DNA from: Rostratula benghalensis
Lineage: Eukaryota; Chordata; Aves; Charadriiformes; Rostratulidae
Reading direction: 5' to 3'
DNA length: 64,000 nucleotides
NCBI GenBank assembly: GCA_013399305.1
Contig: VXAI01000013.1
Coordinates: 804,264 to 868,263, forward strand
The position numbers and the translations under genes are program-made. Shown one piece after another: positions 24,774 through 37,292 of this stretch (the stretch's first letter is position 1; every line of letters begins with the position of its first letter). The notes under the pieces are model-generated. The model was not told the origin of the DNA and did not search any database. It was given only the letters and a program-made list of their open reading frames with translations.

Positions 24774-25178
24774 TTATTCTAGATTTGTGCTTCTTGGAGA
24801 TTTTTGTAGCTTGTAATAGCAATAATTGAATGGCCAAGTTACTATTGGTTACCTTATTTCAATTTTAGTTTTGGTTGGTGTAACTGGTATAATATTGGTT
24901 TATGCATACATACATATATACATGTATATATGTGTATTTCTTTATCTAGGGTCACAGACAGTTCATTCTACACTAGAAAACTACTTGTTATTGTTATCTT
25001 TATTTAGGTATGAATATATATGTATACATTGGTATACAGATGCATTCTTTCTCTGTAGATTGAGCGTGTGAGACCCTGGAATAAAACGTATCATAGAGGT
25101 TTAAAGGTGTAGGATGATCTCAATGGCCTTGAAAACACGGGCACTAGTTAATAGAGAGGACCCTTGTAAAAAAAATCA

Positions 25179-25487
25179 TCATTTATTGCTGTTATTTGCC
25201 ATCAAAAGAGTAAAGGCTTGAGAGCTGGGTACAACCAGTTTGGAGAGGGGAATGTGGTGAATGAAGAACCAGGCACCAACATATGTGAAACACGCCATAG
25301 TAAATTTAGACATGGAGTAGTGACGAAACAGCAAGGTTTTAAGCACATCAATAAACACAGAAAAGTAGATCCAAAGGGAAGAAAATGAAACCATCAGCAA
25401 CATACCCCCAGTAGAGGACTTGAAATGCTGATTACTCCCCTGAATACTTACTTCCACATGCATGCAGACTGAAGGCACCACCTCCAC
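25179..25487 (-). other. Unidentified 102-codon antisense open frame with hydrophobic segments
   Basis: The minus strand is open for 102 codons from the ATG at 25485-25487. The middle (about residues 30-50, MLLMVSFSSLWIYFSVFIDVL) and a later part (about 65-80, ACFTYVGAWFFIHHI) are hydrophobic enough to suggest two membrane segments. The composition is less AT-rich and less low-complexity than neighbouring chance frames. I do not recognise a family. It could be a decayed receptor-like or retroviral envelope-like pseudogene, or chance. A CR1 3' tip begins 35 bases to the right but reads away from it, so it is not part of that copy. Confidence 0.2.
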
Positions 25488-25521
25488 ATCCCACCTCTAG
25501 GTGTCAGAAGAGCAGTGGATT

Positions 25522-25580
25522 ATGGAATCACAGAATAACAAATTGAAAGTGACATCAAGGATCATCTGACCCAATGAATA
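25522..25580 (-). mobile_element. CR1 LINE 3' tip (antisense)
   Basis: ATGGAATCACAGAATAACAAATT and AAGGATCATCTGACCCAAT are a decayed antisense version of the CR1 terminal UTR and octamers. Only about 60 bases can be followed. Confidence 0.7.
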
Positions 25581-25984
25581 CAACATCAAAGAAAGGAGTA
25601 CTTGTAGACAGTTTGTACATTTATCATTTTAACATTATTTGAACTGTTATTGTAACTGTACTAATAATAATTCCTTAGAATTAAGACTTTAATTATAGGT
25701 TAACAATAAATTCTTTCATTTACATGTATGAACTGTTCTTTTTTTGCATTTAGTGAGAGGGCTCTGAGACTTGTGGCAGTTAACAAGCTGAACCAGAGTC
25801 AGGAGTGCAATGAGGGCTAATCACACATGAAGCTGCATTCACAAGAGGGCAGACAGCAGGTTGAGAAAGTGATTCCCTTGTTCAGTGGTCCAGGATGCTC
25901 TGTCCAGCCTCAAGTAGTTTCTGTCCAGTAGAAGAGAGACATTGAAAAAATACAGAGAGACCGTCTGGGATATATGATGTATGG
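25581..25984. other. AT-rich to mixed spacer
   Basis: The first 170 bases look single-copy and AT-rich. From about 25860 the sequence is less AT-rich and may be the decayed upstream continuation of the next CR1 fragment, but I could not align it by eye. Confidence 0.4.
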
Positions 25985-26275
25985 TATGCAGTGATGTTGA
26001 GGGAACTGAGCTGGCATAGCTTAGAGAAAAGGCTGCCAACAGGGTTTCTAACTGCCTTCTTCCACCACCTGAGTGGTGCTATAGAGACTGTGGCACTAGA
26101 CTCTTCACAGAGAGAGAGATACACAGTAGGTGAAGAAATCACATTCACAAGTTGCAGCACGGGAGGTTCAGACTGGTATTACTAGGTTATGTTTCACATT
26201 TAGAGTGGTTAAGCACTGGAAGAAGTTGCCTAGACAGTCTGTGTACTCTCTATCCTTGGAGATATTTCAAATTTC
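25985..26275 (+). mobile_element. Old CR1 LINE fragment (divergent)
   Basis: Two scaffold phrases of CR1 late ORF2 survive. One is TGAGGGAACTGAGCTGGCATAG...AGAGAAAAGGCTG near 25995-26035, the '[14 protein letters not shown]' region. The other is GGAGGTTCAGACTGG...GTGGTTAAGCACTGGAAGAAGTTGCC...CTATCCTTGGAGATATTTCAA near 26161-26273, the 'RHWKKLPRQSV..LSLEIFQ' region. Many indels put it among the most decayed CR1 copies here. No octamer tail follows. Confidence 0.75.
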
Positions 26276-29109
26276 ATGAGAAAAGATTTTGTGCAACCTC
26301 ATTTAAATGCAAAGCTAACTCTGCTGCAAGCACAAGTTTGGACCAGAAAACCTTCAGATGTACATTCCAGCCACTCATTCTGTAATTCAGTAAAAGCCTT
26401 CATTTCAGTCATGTTTGTTATTCAAAATCAACACAACGTTTTTTAGAAAGTTTCATAAAAATTAAAATCCAGACAGATGATATTGTGGCTGGGAATCAGT
26501 GTAAGTGTTTTCCAGTCCATTGAGATGAAATGAGGAGAAAAAGTCACTGAGATGAAGGGATTATAAAGATAGGTTAATTCAGACTTAATTAGAGCTTTGC
26601 AAATGGTAACACTATCATATCTATGCACCCTGTACGGTAATTATCTTGCTAAAAAAAATGACATAGAACTTGAGGAAAGTATGACAGCAGTGAAAATTTC
26701 TGGTAATAAAGAGTTAAAGCATTCTTAAATCACCAAAGACTTGCTTTTTGAAACCCAGTGTCTTTCCTCAGTGTTTTTCCAGTCTATTGCATTTTCATCT
26801 GTAAATATGTTTTGAAGAAATACATTAATAAATATAAGCTATGTACACATTTTATGTCTCTGCATATGCAAATATGCACATATATTACAAATAACTTTCA
26901 CATTTTTCAGGAAAGAGATCCTTTTGAAAATAATGAAAGGAATATGTTATACTTTTCATGCTGATACAGTTGTCTATGATTAATACTAGATTTCATAGTT
27001 CTTATATAAAACAAAAATATTAGTAGATAGTCATAGGATATTCAGAGACTGTATTGGTCTTCTCATGGAGAGAGAAATTACAGCTTTTGGCAATACTGTA
27101 CTAAGACTGAAGAAAAGGCAGAAATCTTTTTCCTCCAAAAGTACAAGTCCTTCTCATTTAAACTCTAAGAGAAAGACACAAGTTGAACTAAAAATGTCTA
27201 TCATAATAGTCATATGTAGCCTTATTTTGGATAGTATAAACCCATAATTTTATGGATAATACAAACCAAAGTATTAGAGTCTGATCCTTTCCCTAATTTA
27301 ACTTACCCCAGATTTATCCATAGTTAATCAGGAAAACAGTATTAAATATTTTAATTTGTCAATAGGACATGGAGGCATATATAGGCTGCTTCATATTCAG
27401 ACTTCTTAATTGTTACCGTCTCATGTTTAAATTCTAGATAACAGGGATTAATTCTCTCCATCTTCCAGACACTTAGAATTACTTTCCATAATATAAAATC
27501 CCACTGTTGACAACTAACTCGAGTTTTACCAATTGACTTCATTTTCTAAAAGTCTCGTGAGATATTCGTGTCTTGTAAAATAATAGTGTGATCGAAGAAA
27601 GGTAGGTCCACAAGAATAGATGATATCGCATACTAATGATAGAAAAACTTTTGCAACAGCTTAAACAAGTTTTGGATGTTTTTTAATTTAATATATTATA
27701 TTACTTATGACAGTGATGTTAATTTGACTGTGACAGCCTGGCCAGGTCTGCAAGATACTACTTTGTAATCTGTGAAGTTCCATTAAGCATCATAATTTAT
27801 TATGTAAAATGCACACAAAGAAATAAGGAAAACCAAAACCAACAGTCAACTGAGCAAGCAAAAAAACCCCACACCATAAAACAAACTACCAAAAAACCCC
27901 CAAACAAACAAACAAAAGAACACCAGTCCTGCCCCCTTCCACAAGAAAACATTTTAAATTAAATGTCCCTATAAGAAAAAAAGGTCTTGACTGTTTATTG
28001 ATCTGGACACATTGATTACATAGAGACCCTCATTTCTTTAAATTGAGAAGCATTTCTAGAAAAATAAATGAAGTTACAAGAGTGTTCCAACATTTATGTA
28101 TTAAATATTTTTAACTATTACTAATTGTCAATAATAGGCACAATAGTCTTTACTGCTTTGTGATCGATGGTAATTTCCTTCGTTACCGAGTAAAGGCATT
28201 GATGAAGAATTACTATGAGAACACACATGATTGCCCAGCTTTCTGTTTTCAGAGTATTATAATGTACAGCAAATGATTGCAAAAACTAGTAGTTGCATTC
28301 CTGCTGGGTTAACCTCTTGAATCAATGTTTATATGATTGTGAGCTTACAATCCATTTATTACTTAGACCATCAGGTGAAATAATATCCAGGGAAAATACG
28401 TTATTCATCTTCTGGATATTATGGAAAGGGTTAAAAGAAGAAAAGTCTGAAAGCAAAGCAAAATAAAACAAAGCAAAAAAATATCAACACTTGTAGATGA
28501 AAAGTGCAAGTTACCAGATTTGTTATTGCATCTGAATTTTACAAAATCCTGTCAGTATTACTATTATCATTCAGGAAGATTTTTCTGAATGTCACCGTGT
28601 TTTCAGATTACTATTTTGTTTTTATTTTTTCCTATGCTACTAATAGTTTTTTGGCATGCTCTGATATGGATTTTAACAGTAGTTTAAGTAGTTTTCCATG
28701 TCTTATACATTTTGCATTACAAAAATATACATTTTTTTCTATATTAACAGTTTTTCTTTGACTAAGACTAAGGTTGAGGTTCCTTTTAAAGATTTACTTA
28801 AGCATAGATGAGAGAGAATATTTAGGGATAAAAACTACACGTAACAGATACATGTAATATTTAACACTAACAATGCCCTTAGTAACTTTAATATAAATGC
28901 GTTTCATATTTGATAAAAGTTTTTCATCCACTTGAAGATTACAATAAATAAAATCAGACAATCATATCTTATTTCTATAGAAATATGAAAAGTGTATTAC
29001 TTTCAGCAATACATTATTCATAATTCACTTAAGATAGTAAAGATATGATTTATAATATTATAACAGTGAAAATAGGGGGACAAATAGCAAAAAAGTTATT
29101 GTATTGTCA
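26276..29109. other. AT-rich single-copy region
   Basis: No gene was recognised. It contains an octamer-like ATGCAAAT in a TGCATATGCAAATATGCA patch near 26860-26880 and the A/C-rich tract listed next. Short frames (60-85 codons) have no motifs. Confidence 0.5.
27828..27919. repeat. A/C-rich low-complexity tract
   Basis: AACCAAAACCAAC-type and AAAAAACCCCC-type units end in (AAAC)3. It is the same sequence style as 6045-6222 and 14533-14610. Confidence 0.85.
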
Positions 29110-29546
29110 GGTCCAAGGAAGCAACAAAACTGGTGAAGGGTCTAGACAACAACTCCTTTGAAGGGTAACTAAGTGAACTAGGATTGTTTAGGAGTCTCAG
29201 GAGAGACCTTATCACTCTTTACAACTACGCAAAAGAAGGTTGTAGAGAGGTAGGCACTGGTCTCTTCTCCCAAGTAACTGGTGATAGGACAAGAGGAAGC
29301 ATCCTCAAGTTGAGCCAGTGAAGGTTTAGGGAAAATTTCTTCACTGAAAGGGTTATCACACATTGGAACAGGCTGGCCAGGGAAATGGTAAAGTCACCAT
29401 CCCTTGATGTATTTGAAAGATGTGTAGGCATAGCCGTTAGGGACATGGTTTAGAGGTGGACTTGGTAGTGTTAGGTTTACAGTTCAACTTGATAATCTTT
29501 TCCAATCTAAACTAATCTCTGATTTTTTGATACTATGATTCTATAA
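29110..29546 (+). mobile_element. CR1 LINE fragment, 3' end
   Basis: It runs from the 'KLVKGLDN' region (AAACTGGTGAAGGGTCTAGA) through AGTCTCAGGAGAGACCTTATC and the [17 protein letters not shown] block. The FFTERVITHWNRLARE-like region follows (about 29333-29385), then the UTR and the octamer tail ending TACTATGATTCTATA at 29531-29545. Frames are broken repeatedly. It belongs to the same subgroup as the 57570-58628 copy: both read TTACAAGTAACTAAT..-like 3' UTR wording and 'CTTCTCCCAAGTAA' before the RTRG block. Confidence 0.93.
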
Positions 29547-31709
29547 AATATACATGCATTTTTCAAGTCATAAAAAACAGAATTCACACTGCCATACAAA
29601 GTCACATATATATAGTAAAAGAATACTCATAACCAACCAACATACCCCAAATGTAATAATGGTGTAGTAAGAAAAAAACCCCACCAAAAACCTGCATAGA
29701 TGCTAGTTCAAGCAGTCACATGCAAGGGAAGGTGGCTAGTGCTACTTTAGCGTAACTCATGATGGCAGTGTGGCTGACATAGTGCTAGTGCTGTAATCCT
29801 ATGGCAAAAAAGCTATTGTATCCTACTCTATGTTAGACCAGTGTGCTAGACTTGAAAAAATAAGACTTCCCTGGAAAGAATATATAAAGCATGGAAATTT
29901 ATGTACTTACTTCAATCATACATGGGAATTTTGTAAAGTTTGCAAATGTCAAATTACCTTTGTTACAGTGAACCAAATAATTTATAAATGCCAGAAGCAT
30001 TGAAGTTTATGTCTGAACCTTCCTAGAAGAGTTTTATGATGTGGGATTACTTTATCATCAGAATTTTTTTTGTTTTTCCTTAAGCTATATAATATAAATT
30101 ATTAGCAATTAATATTGTTAAATTCTCATGATAACTATAATTTCATAGGGTCAAGATATATAAAGCACAGATAGTAATTGTACTAATGACATTGTTTCAG
30201 GCTGAACTTTTAATTAAACTTTAAACAGAGTCTGGAAATGTTTGCAAAGATTAAAAAACATATTTGACTTAGAGTTTCATATTATGATGATTTTCAACTG
30301 AACCTATTTCCTTGAGATTAATTATAATGTCTATGCATATTCATATAATTTGTCTAAATATATTCAAACAAAAATTCCGCTGAGATAGTGAGTATTATCT
30401 TTTTTATCAGGGCACCTTTTTTCCAGCATAAGCAGCAACTGCTAGCAGCTGAAATGCAAAATAGAAATAATATTGCTTGGATATAAGCTTATATCTCTCC
30501 CTCACATATAAAACCAATATATACAGTAATAGCACACATTACACTAAAAATCATTTTAATTTTTTACATTTAGATTTATATTTTAAGCAAGATGCTGGGA
30601 CAAAAGAAAGTAAGAGCTAATATATGACCTTCAGAAAGATTTGTGACTCACTGAACTAACTGATAAAATCTTTAATATGTTAAATTAATGGACAGATTCT
30701 CATGTCTTATATCCAAGAATGGATACAAGTTCCTGGGACACAAGGTGTCCTTACAGTGCCTGGGACAGGATAAGTATCCAAGGACAAGCAAAACCTATAC
30801 TGTGAATGGGGAAATAAAACATACTAGGTTTCAAAAGTGCTAAAATCCTGTTCATCTCTGAATATATCAGAGGGAAAAATATAGGTTACAACCTTTGCTA
30901 ATTCATGATCTGTCACTCAGAATTCTTATCGAAGAGTAAGATCTTCAGCCCATTGTTAGAAGGGGTGATCAGGGTATCGATGAAGTTGACAGACTCACCA
31001 TAATTTTTTTCTTATGAAATTAACAAAATGCAGTAAGGAGGGAGAGTGGAATGTATAGGCTGGTTTAAGCACTCACCATATTTCCAAGTCCACCTACCAC
31101 CTTTGGCAATGTTCTTAACCTTCATGTAAGACTTACACAGGCAGTAGCATTTTATGAATCTGGTACAGAAACTGCACAAATAAGAGGCTATAACAAAAAA
31201 AAAAGCCACCACAAACAAACAAAAAATAGCACAGGTTTCTTGCTTCCTTCTTGCTTCCTAGGCAAAGGCCTAGAAGAAAGTGTCATCAAATACCAGTAGG
31301 AATTAAAAATGTATTTTTCAGCTACAAGACAAAGGTTCTATTTACCCTAGAACAATGGAAAGAAATACTCATTCAGGCACAAAAAGCAGCCAATATCTTT
31401 AGAATTAAGTATAACCTTAGTAATGAATTTTGGTATTTTATGTGGTCTCACTACTGCAAATCTATGCTTTTAAATAAACATATTTTTCCCAGAGCCTTAT
31501 ATAGTGGTAAAGCTGACTCTAAGTATCACAAGAACGCATTCATTCCATCTCTTAAATAGTAAAAATCATTCAAAGAGGAACATTAGGACACCATTAACTG
31601 TTAAAGGAGCCTTGTTTATGTAAGGCTCCTAATTTAGATCATGAAATTAAGCAAGACGAATCTTCCAAAATACTATCTAAATAAATTTTCATAAAGTGTT
31701 TCATAAACA

Positions 31710-31771
31710 TTTTCTTCTCTCTTTTTCTTTTCTCTTTCTTTCTTCTTTTTTTTTTTTTTTTAATTTTTCTT
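31710..31771. repeat. Polypyrimidine tract
   Basis: About 60 bases of T with interspersed C on the plus strand, ending in a long T-run. Confidence 0.85.
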
Positions 31772-33765
31772 TATCTATGTGGAAATAGGTCACAGTAAAA
31801 TACTTTAGTTTTAAATTGATTAATTGGTCTACTAATAAAGAATATTCAAATCTAGAACAAAAGAAAACTGAAAAATTAAAAGGCTGAAAGCTTCTCCACT
31901 GAAAAGTAAGGGAAGACTGACTACTGTGCATGCAATAAAAGCTTGAATAATATAGAAAATGGAGAACACTTAAGCAGTGTGAATGTCAACTTGAAAATAT
32001 TGGTTTTCCATCGTTATAGCTATTGATCAAAATCACAGGGAGTGGTTTTGATCTCTTTTCATTAGCTCTCACTTTTGGATCTCAGAACATGAACCTTTTA
32101 TTTTTCACATTATGCTGATTTGTCTACTTTCTTTACATAAGATGGATGTATATCCTAAATTTTCTAAGAGCATTTGGTGAAGTAAAGTTCCCATTAATAC
32201 GTTAATAAATAATAAGTTTTAATTACCAAATACATTTCATAAACAGAGTATGATTAGTATCTACCTCACTTGTTCCCCAGTACATTAATGGCCTAACCAG
32301 TATGGCTAGTGTTTCCAGTCAACACCTAAAAATCATCATACAGAGTCAGGTAAACTCTGATCTACGATTAAAAGAAAGTTTCAAAAGATGTGCTGCTCAT
32401 TTGATAAAGGATAGACAGTTATTTTTAGAATAATGCTGGGAGTTTTATTTAAGTGAATGTGTATATGGTACGTTGTTACAATTGTTACTCACCATTTGTA
32501 CGTAAAAGCCATCTTCATGGAGCTCAATCCTGTTACAATGCAGAAACACGTGTCTAGTTAGTCCTGGCCTATACCCTAAATAATTCAATGCACACTTCTT
32601 CCTGAGGATTCACTATCCTTAAAGCATATCTGATAAGGATTTATCTGATGAGAAATTTTACAAAGCAGGCAATATCATTGTTATTTGTATTCCCACGTGG
32701 AACTACTTCATTAAAGACAATGTTGAAATTATGAGAATCAAAGGAATAATTCATCATAACAGTCACCACACTATTACTGATAAAATTCCATTTTGCCTAA
32801 ATGTATTTGTTGTTTGATAAATCTCATTGGTAAACTGTTCAAAATATCAACCAATTACAATTGTTAACTTATTTTTAGCACAGAACAAAAAGGTAATTGT
32901 TTTGAATGCTGACAGTTTCACAGATACAGTTAAGGTTAATGTAAAATCATAGACAGAAAATGAATTTCATAATGAAGCATGCCAGAAAAAAAAGAAAGCA
33001 GTGTCGAATGTAGTGTATAATAGATGGCAACATTAGCCTAGTGAAGGAACATCCAAAGACTTGCTGACTGCCTAGGAGTAGCCTCCTAGTTGTTAATTTT
33101 AACTAACTCATTCAATGCGTGACCTTGTGTTACTTCAGTGATTAATTCTGAATTAACATTATCCTGTAAGTAGCTGTCATTGAATTGGACTCCAGTCAGA
33201 ATGATCTCAATAATAGATGTCTAAGCTGCACTAACTTCATATTAAGGTTTTACCATCTGAGCACAGTCAGTGATAAGCTGTTTTAAGAAACATTTAATTT
33301 AAAGCTAATTTACTTATTAACCAAAATACCCTAACAGAACTAACAGAAAGATTTTATTCAAACGGCAGGTCAATGTAAAAAGATTGCCAGAGATATGAGC
33401 ATTTTTCTCCTGGTAAATTTTAAGCTGTCAAAGTTCTCCAAAATGCAATTGCAATAGTGAGTCCAATGAACTTAATAATAAAATACTCATCAGGTTTGCT
33501 AATGTCAGTTTCCATGAAGGTTGGACAAACCCTTATGACTATTCATTTAGGTGGGAAAAATTTAGGTGTTTTAAATCTTCAGTTTGTTCACCCTGGAAAG
33601 GGGACTGGAAATTACCCTTGTGGTCAGCAACAGGCAGTATTCAGACATACTTTCACATGTAATCACACTCAAATGAAAAATTGTATCACTTATATCACAT
33701 TATGTAAGATCCATCTTTGAAAAATTTCCATTGATAGGAAAGTGACATTTTTTTTATAGTTGAAG

Positions 33766-33794
33766 TATATATATATATATATTTTTTTTTTTCC
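33766..33794. repeat. (TA)n microsatellite followed by T-run
   Basis: About nine TA dinucleotides run into about twelve T. Confidence 0.9.
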
Positions 33795-34587
33795 CTTCCA
33801 GTACTGATCTTTAACCTAAATAATGTTTCTCACTTTTAGTATACTGCCTGAAAGTCATAGCAGTGTCTTTCCAAAGCTGTTTTTTTCTGATTTTTCTTAT
33901 ATGAAAGAAGCTCTTCTTGCTCATTCGTATGATGACCTACTCTGTGGATGTCGTGGAGTGAATTAGTTTTTATTGTAGTCACCAAAAGTAGACAGCACAT
34001 GGTAATTGGCTTCAGAGTAAGACGTGTAAATATGTCTAAATATGAAAGTGAAATAGCTCTCTAGCTATCATTATACTTAATTCAGTCGATGGATCCTAAC
34101 AATTGACTCAACCTAAAGTAAACCATTAAAGCACAAATCATTCACCTAAACATTAACAATTTGTGTCATTTGTGATGTATTAGAGCATGAGGCATTGCTT
34201 TCAGCTGCTTTGCAAAAACACTAGGTCTTTCAGGAGCCCTTATTTGCCAGTCTTCAGTGGAAGTTTCAAGTTCCCAAGAGCATCTCAAATATCAGTAGAT
34301 ACAACAGAATCATGCCCCTTTTGAGCTGAATTACTCTTTGGACTACACTGTATCTACTTGCTAGATGCCTGTTGTCTACAACATGAGCTTAAACATTTAA
34401 CTATAGGGGAAGCTTCAATGTGTCAGCACCTAGAGGTAGACATCTTGGTCTTTGAATTGAACCTTTTTAGCATTTGGGGCAGCGTTCAGGAAAGACTTCA
34501 CCAGTATCAGATGTTTCCCTCTATAAACTCATGAACAATTGTACTGGTAAAATATTAAGAGATTGGGAGGGGGTTTTGTTGGGTTGT

Positions 34588-34610
34588 CTTTTTCTTTTTT
34601 TTTTTTTTTT
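34588..34610. repeat. T-rich run
   Basis: A nearly pure T-run with one C lies inside the 78-codon frame at 34474-34710, whose phenylalanine-rich stretch it causes. Confidence 0.85.
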
Positions 34611-35558
34611 GTTAAATGGCCTTTTTACTCCACTTTCATGTATGTTATGGAATCAAACTTTGTCAGGTAGAGTAATTCATATTGCATTTCTCAGAATATA
34701 TGTTTACTGATCTTTAGAGAGTACTTGTTTATCTGCTTTTGCCTTCCAAAATATTTTTTGATGAGGTAAGGTCCAATAAAAAATTATGGATATTTTATAT
34801 ACAAGAGTATTTGATTTTGTTCCTAGTAGCATTTTATTGTACTAAAATATATATATAGGGTTGGGTTTTTTTGGTTTTTTTTTTAGTACTATTGGTAGTT
34901 GTTGTAATAATAGTTTAATTTATTTTTGCTACTGCTACTTTGCTATTTGGGTCAAACACAGGTGACAGATCAAAAGGTGATAGGTGATTTTTTTAAAATG
35001 TTAAGATTTTTTTTCCCCAAGTGTGAATGTTCCCTTATAGTCATACACTGATATGTGTTACTAGAGAGCAAAAGAAAGTCTAAATTATGGAAATTCTACC
35101 ATCTTTTTCTCATGCATGCTTTTCACTGTGTTTCTTTGCATACTTTTCTGTGTTAATGAGTAAAGAAAAAGGATCTGGCACATGTATTCGTGATGCAGAT
35201 GAATGTACAAAAGTTTTATTAAGTCCTGAATAGATACTATCTATAAAGGATCCACCAAAAAAAAGAAAGAAAAAAAAAGTCTTGATCACTAGAGAAATAG
35301 TTTTTTTTCTTCATGATGGCTTCTGGTAGGTTAATGCATTGGAGAACTAGCCAAGGGAAAATTCCCTGAGGTGTGGTAGAGTAAAACAGATTCTGGCTTC
35401 ATAATTCGGTTAAAAGGCCTTGGTCTGCAAGTGAATGTGTCTGTCTGTTGCAGGGTATTTTCATTGTCAATCCAAAGAACATTCCAAATATTTTAATTAC
35501 TCCAGAACACTCACAGTATATTGAAACCCAACAACTTTGACCTGCTTTTTCTGTTTGG

Positions 35559-35604
35559 AGGGTTTGGGGTTTTTTTTGTTTGTGGGTTTGGGGGTTTTTT
35601 TGTT
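35559..35604 (+). repeat. G/T-rich tract with four G-runs
   Basis: GGGTTTGGGG at 35560-35569 and GGGTTTGGGGG at 35584-35594 are separated by 14 T-rich bases. Four G-runs of three or more are arranged with loops of 3, 14 and 3, so a long-loop quadruplex is possible but not canonical. Confidence 0.7.
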
Positions 35605-37270
35605 ACTGGAGACCATAGCAGGCAAACATCATTGACATCAACCTATATTTCACATACACTTATCTGATTATTCTGGCATGTCAGCAAGACACCTGAATGT
35701 ACACTGAAGGGGCAGAAGGGAAGCCACACTGAGGAGCACATTTTTTATAATACCTGTACTGAAACGAGAGTGACTTTGAACATGTGTATTGATAAAGGTA
35801 TGTACTCAAAAAAATAATGTCTCCTCATTACTTTTCTTTCAGCATTCGAGGCACCACAATTGTTCTCAGTCTTGTAGTTTGGAATAAAATGGAGTCTAAG
35901 ATACATTTCAAGGATGAGTACTTTTTGGATTTGAATCACCTAAGTTAATGGACTGAAGGAGACTTATGTCTCAGTACTGAAATCATGTTCATTCTTTTTT
36001 GTGGTCATTTATTCTCATAACAATCTTTGTAGCAGCAAAGTCCCAAGCTCACTTTTCTGTTCATATTCAAAAGATAATTTAGCTAATGAATCATAGCAGA
36101 TTCACAGGAAATTCATACTATATACGTTGCATGAATAAATCTGTTTTCTTTCTGTTCTATTATGCATGAAAAATGATAGATGATTAAACTGTCCCAAATC
36201 CCCCCTTTTCATTTTTATTTTTTTTTTCTTCCAGAAAGTAGTTTTGATTGTGTAAATAAAGCAATATGCACTGCTGTGGTGTGTTGCCATATTATGAAGA
36301 GCTATAATGTTCTTTCTACCTAAATACTGATGGCAACTGAATCTGTGGAAGAACTGTGCAAGTAGACAAAGAAAGTGAGATGTTAAAAGAACATGTACAT
36401 TTTTAAACATTCTGTTTGTGTTCAAGTAAAAAATAATTTGCCTATATTTATTCTTAGCCATGTCATACATTTGATCTTCCCTGTTACTAGTGTGAACTGC
36501 TTTGTTCTGCAACTTAAAAATTGATATGGAGTTCTCAATAATATAAATGTATTAATATTTTATTACTTCTCTAAATTACACCTTTTACATACATAGGAGA
36601 GGTAATTAATTCATTTATCACTAATAAAACCATTAATAAGTTCCGTATCTAGCAATAGCCATATAATTATATTTTTAAATCTCTTAAAAATGATAAAATT
36701 TAGATACAATAGGCTGACATCAATGAAGATAAAGAACTGGTATTTCTTCAGATTGTATTCATATACTACTTGAGCTCACAATCTCTAAGGAAAGGAAAAC
36801 ATAACTAAGGATACTGATTTTACTTTACAAAATATTCATTGTTTATATTTTTTCTTTAACATTTAGTCAGAAAATGAATGCTCTCCAGAACTCACAAATA
36901 AGTCCTTTCAGAGTCAATTTTGAAACAAGTAGCTCATCTGGTTATTAACTTACATGCATTTAGAGATAACTTGGAAAGCATGAGTTGGTACTGCTTTTTT
37001 AACTCAGAAATCATGACTAAGAGCTCTACCTGCTTAGAGCTGTAGAAAAAATAAAGTAAATACAAATGGAATACTCAGCAGTCAGGAGAGAGGACTAAAT
37101 CATGATATAATATTTTAAAAACTATGGAAAAATGTTAGCTCAAATTATCTCCAAAATTTTTATATCTTCCAAAGCCCTAAATTAGACATGAGTCCAGGAT
37201 TAGGATTCATAGTTTTAAACTTTATCCTGGAACTACCTTTGTTGGTTTTGATGGACAATTAAGGGGGTGG

Positions 37271-37292
37271 TGTGTGTGTGTGTGTGTGTGTG
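37271..37292. repeat. (TG)11 microsatellite
   Basis: Eleven perfect TG units are flanked by imperfect GGTGG-type repeats. It is probably polymorphic. Confidence 0.95.

Larger units (their letters stand above)
21108..25178. other. Very AT-rich single-copy region
   Basis: About 4 kb has no recognised gene or mobile element. It holds an 11-bp-arm inverted repeat at 22063-22089, A-rich runs at about 22595-22624, a 17-A run at 24406-24422, a 20-bp direct repeat at 24734-24773 and a TACATA/TATG alternating patch at about 24901-24940. The lack of CR1 or LTR fragments here contrasts with the flanks. Confidence 0.5.

Noticed and set aside
36102..36512. 136-codon antisense open frame, one of the longest in the window
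   Set aside because: It has no domain or motif, is rich in residues encoded by AT-rich codons, includes a lysine run from a poly-T/A tract, and lies in an AT-rich region where such frames occur by chance.
37271..37292. TG run as a Z-DNA regulatory element
   Set aside because: Eleven TG units are a common microsatellite, and nothing nearby suggests a promoter.
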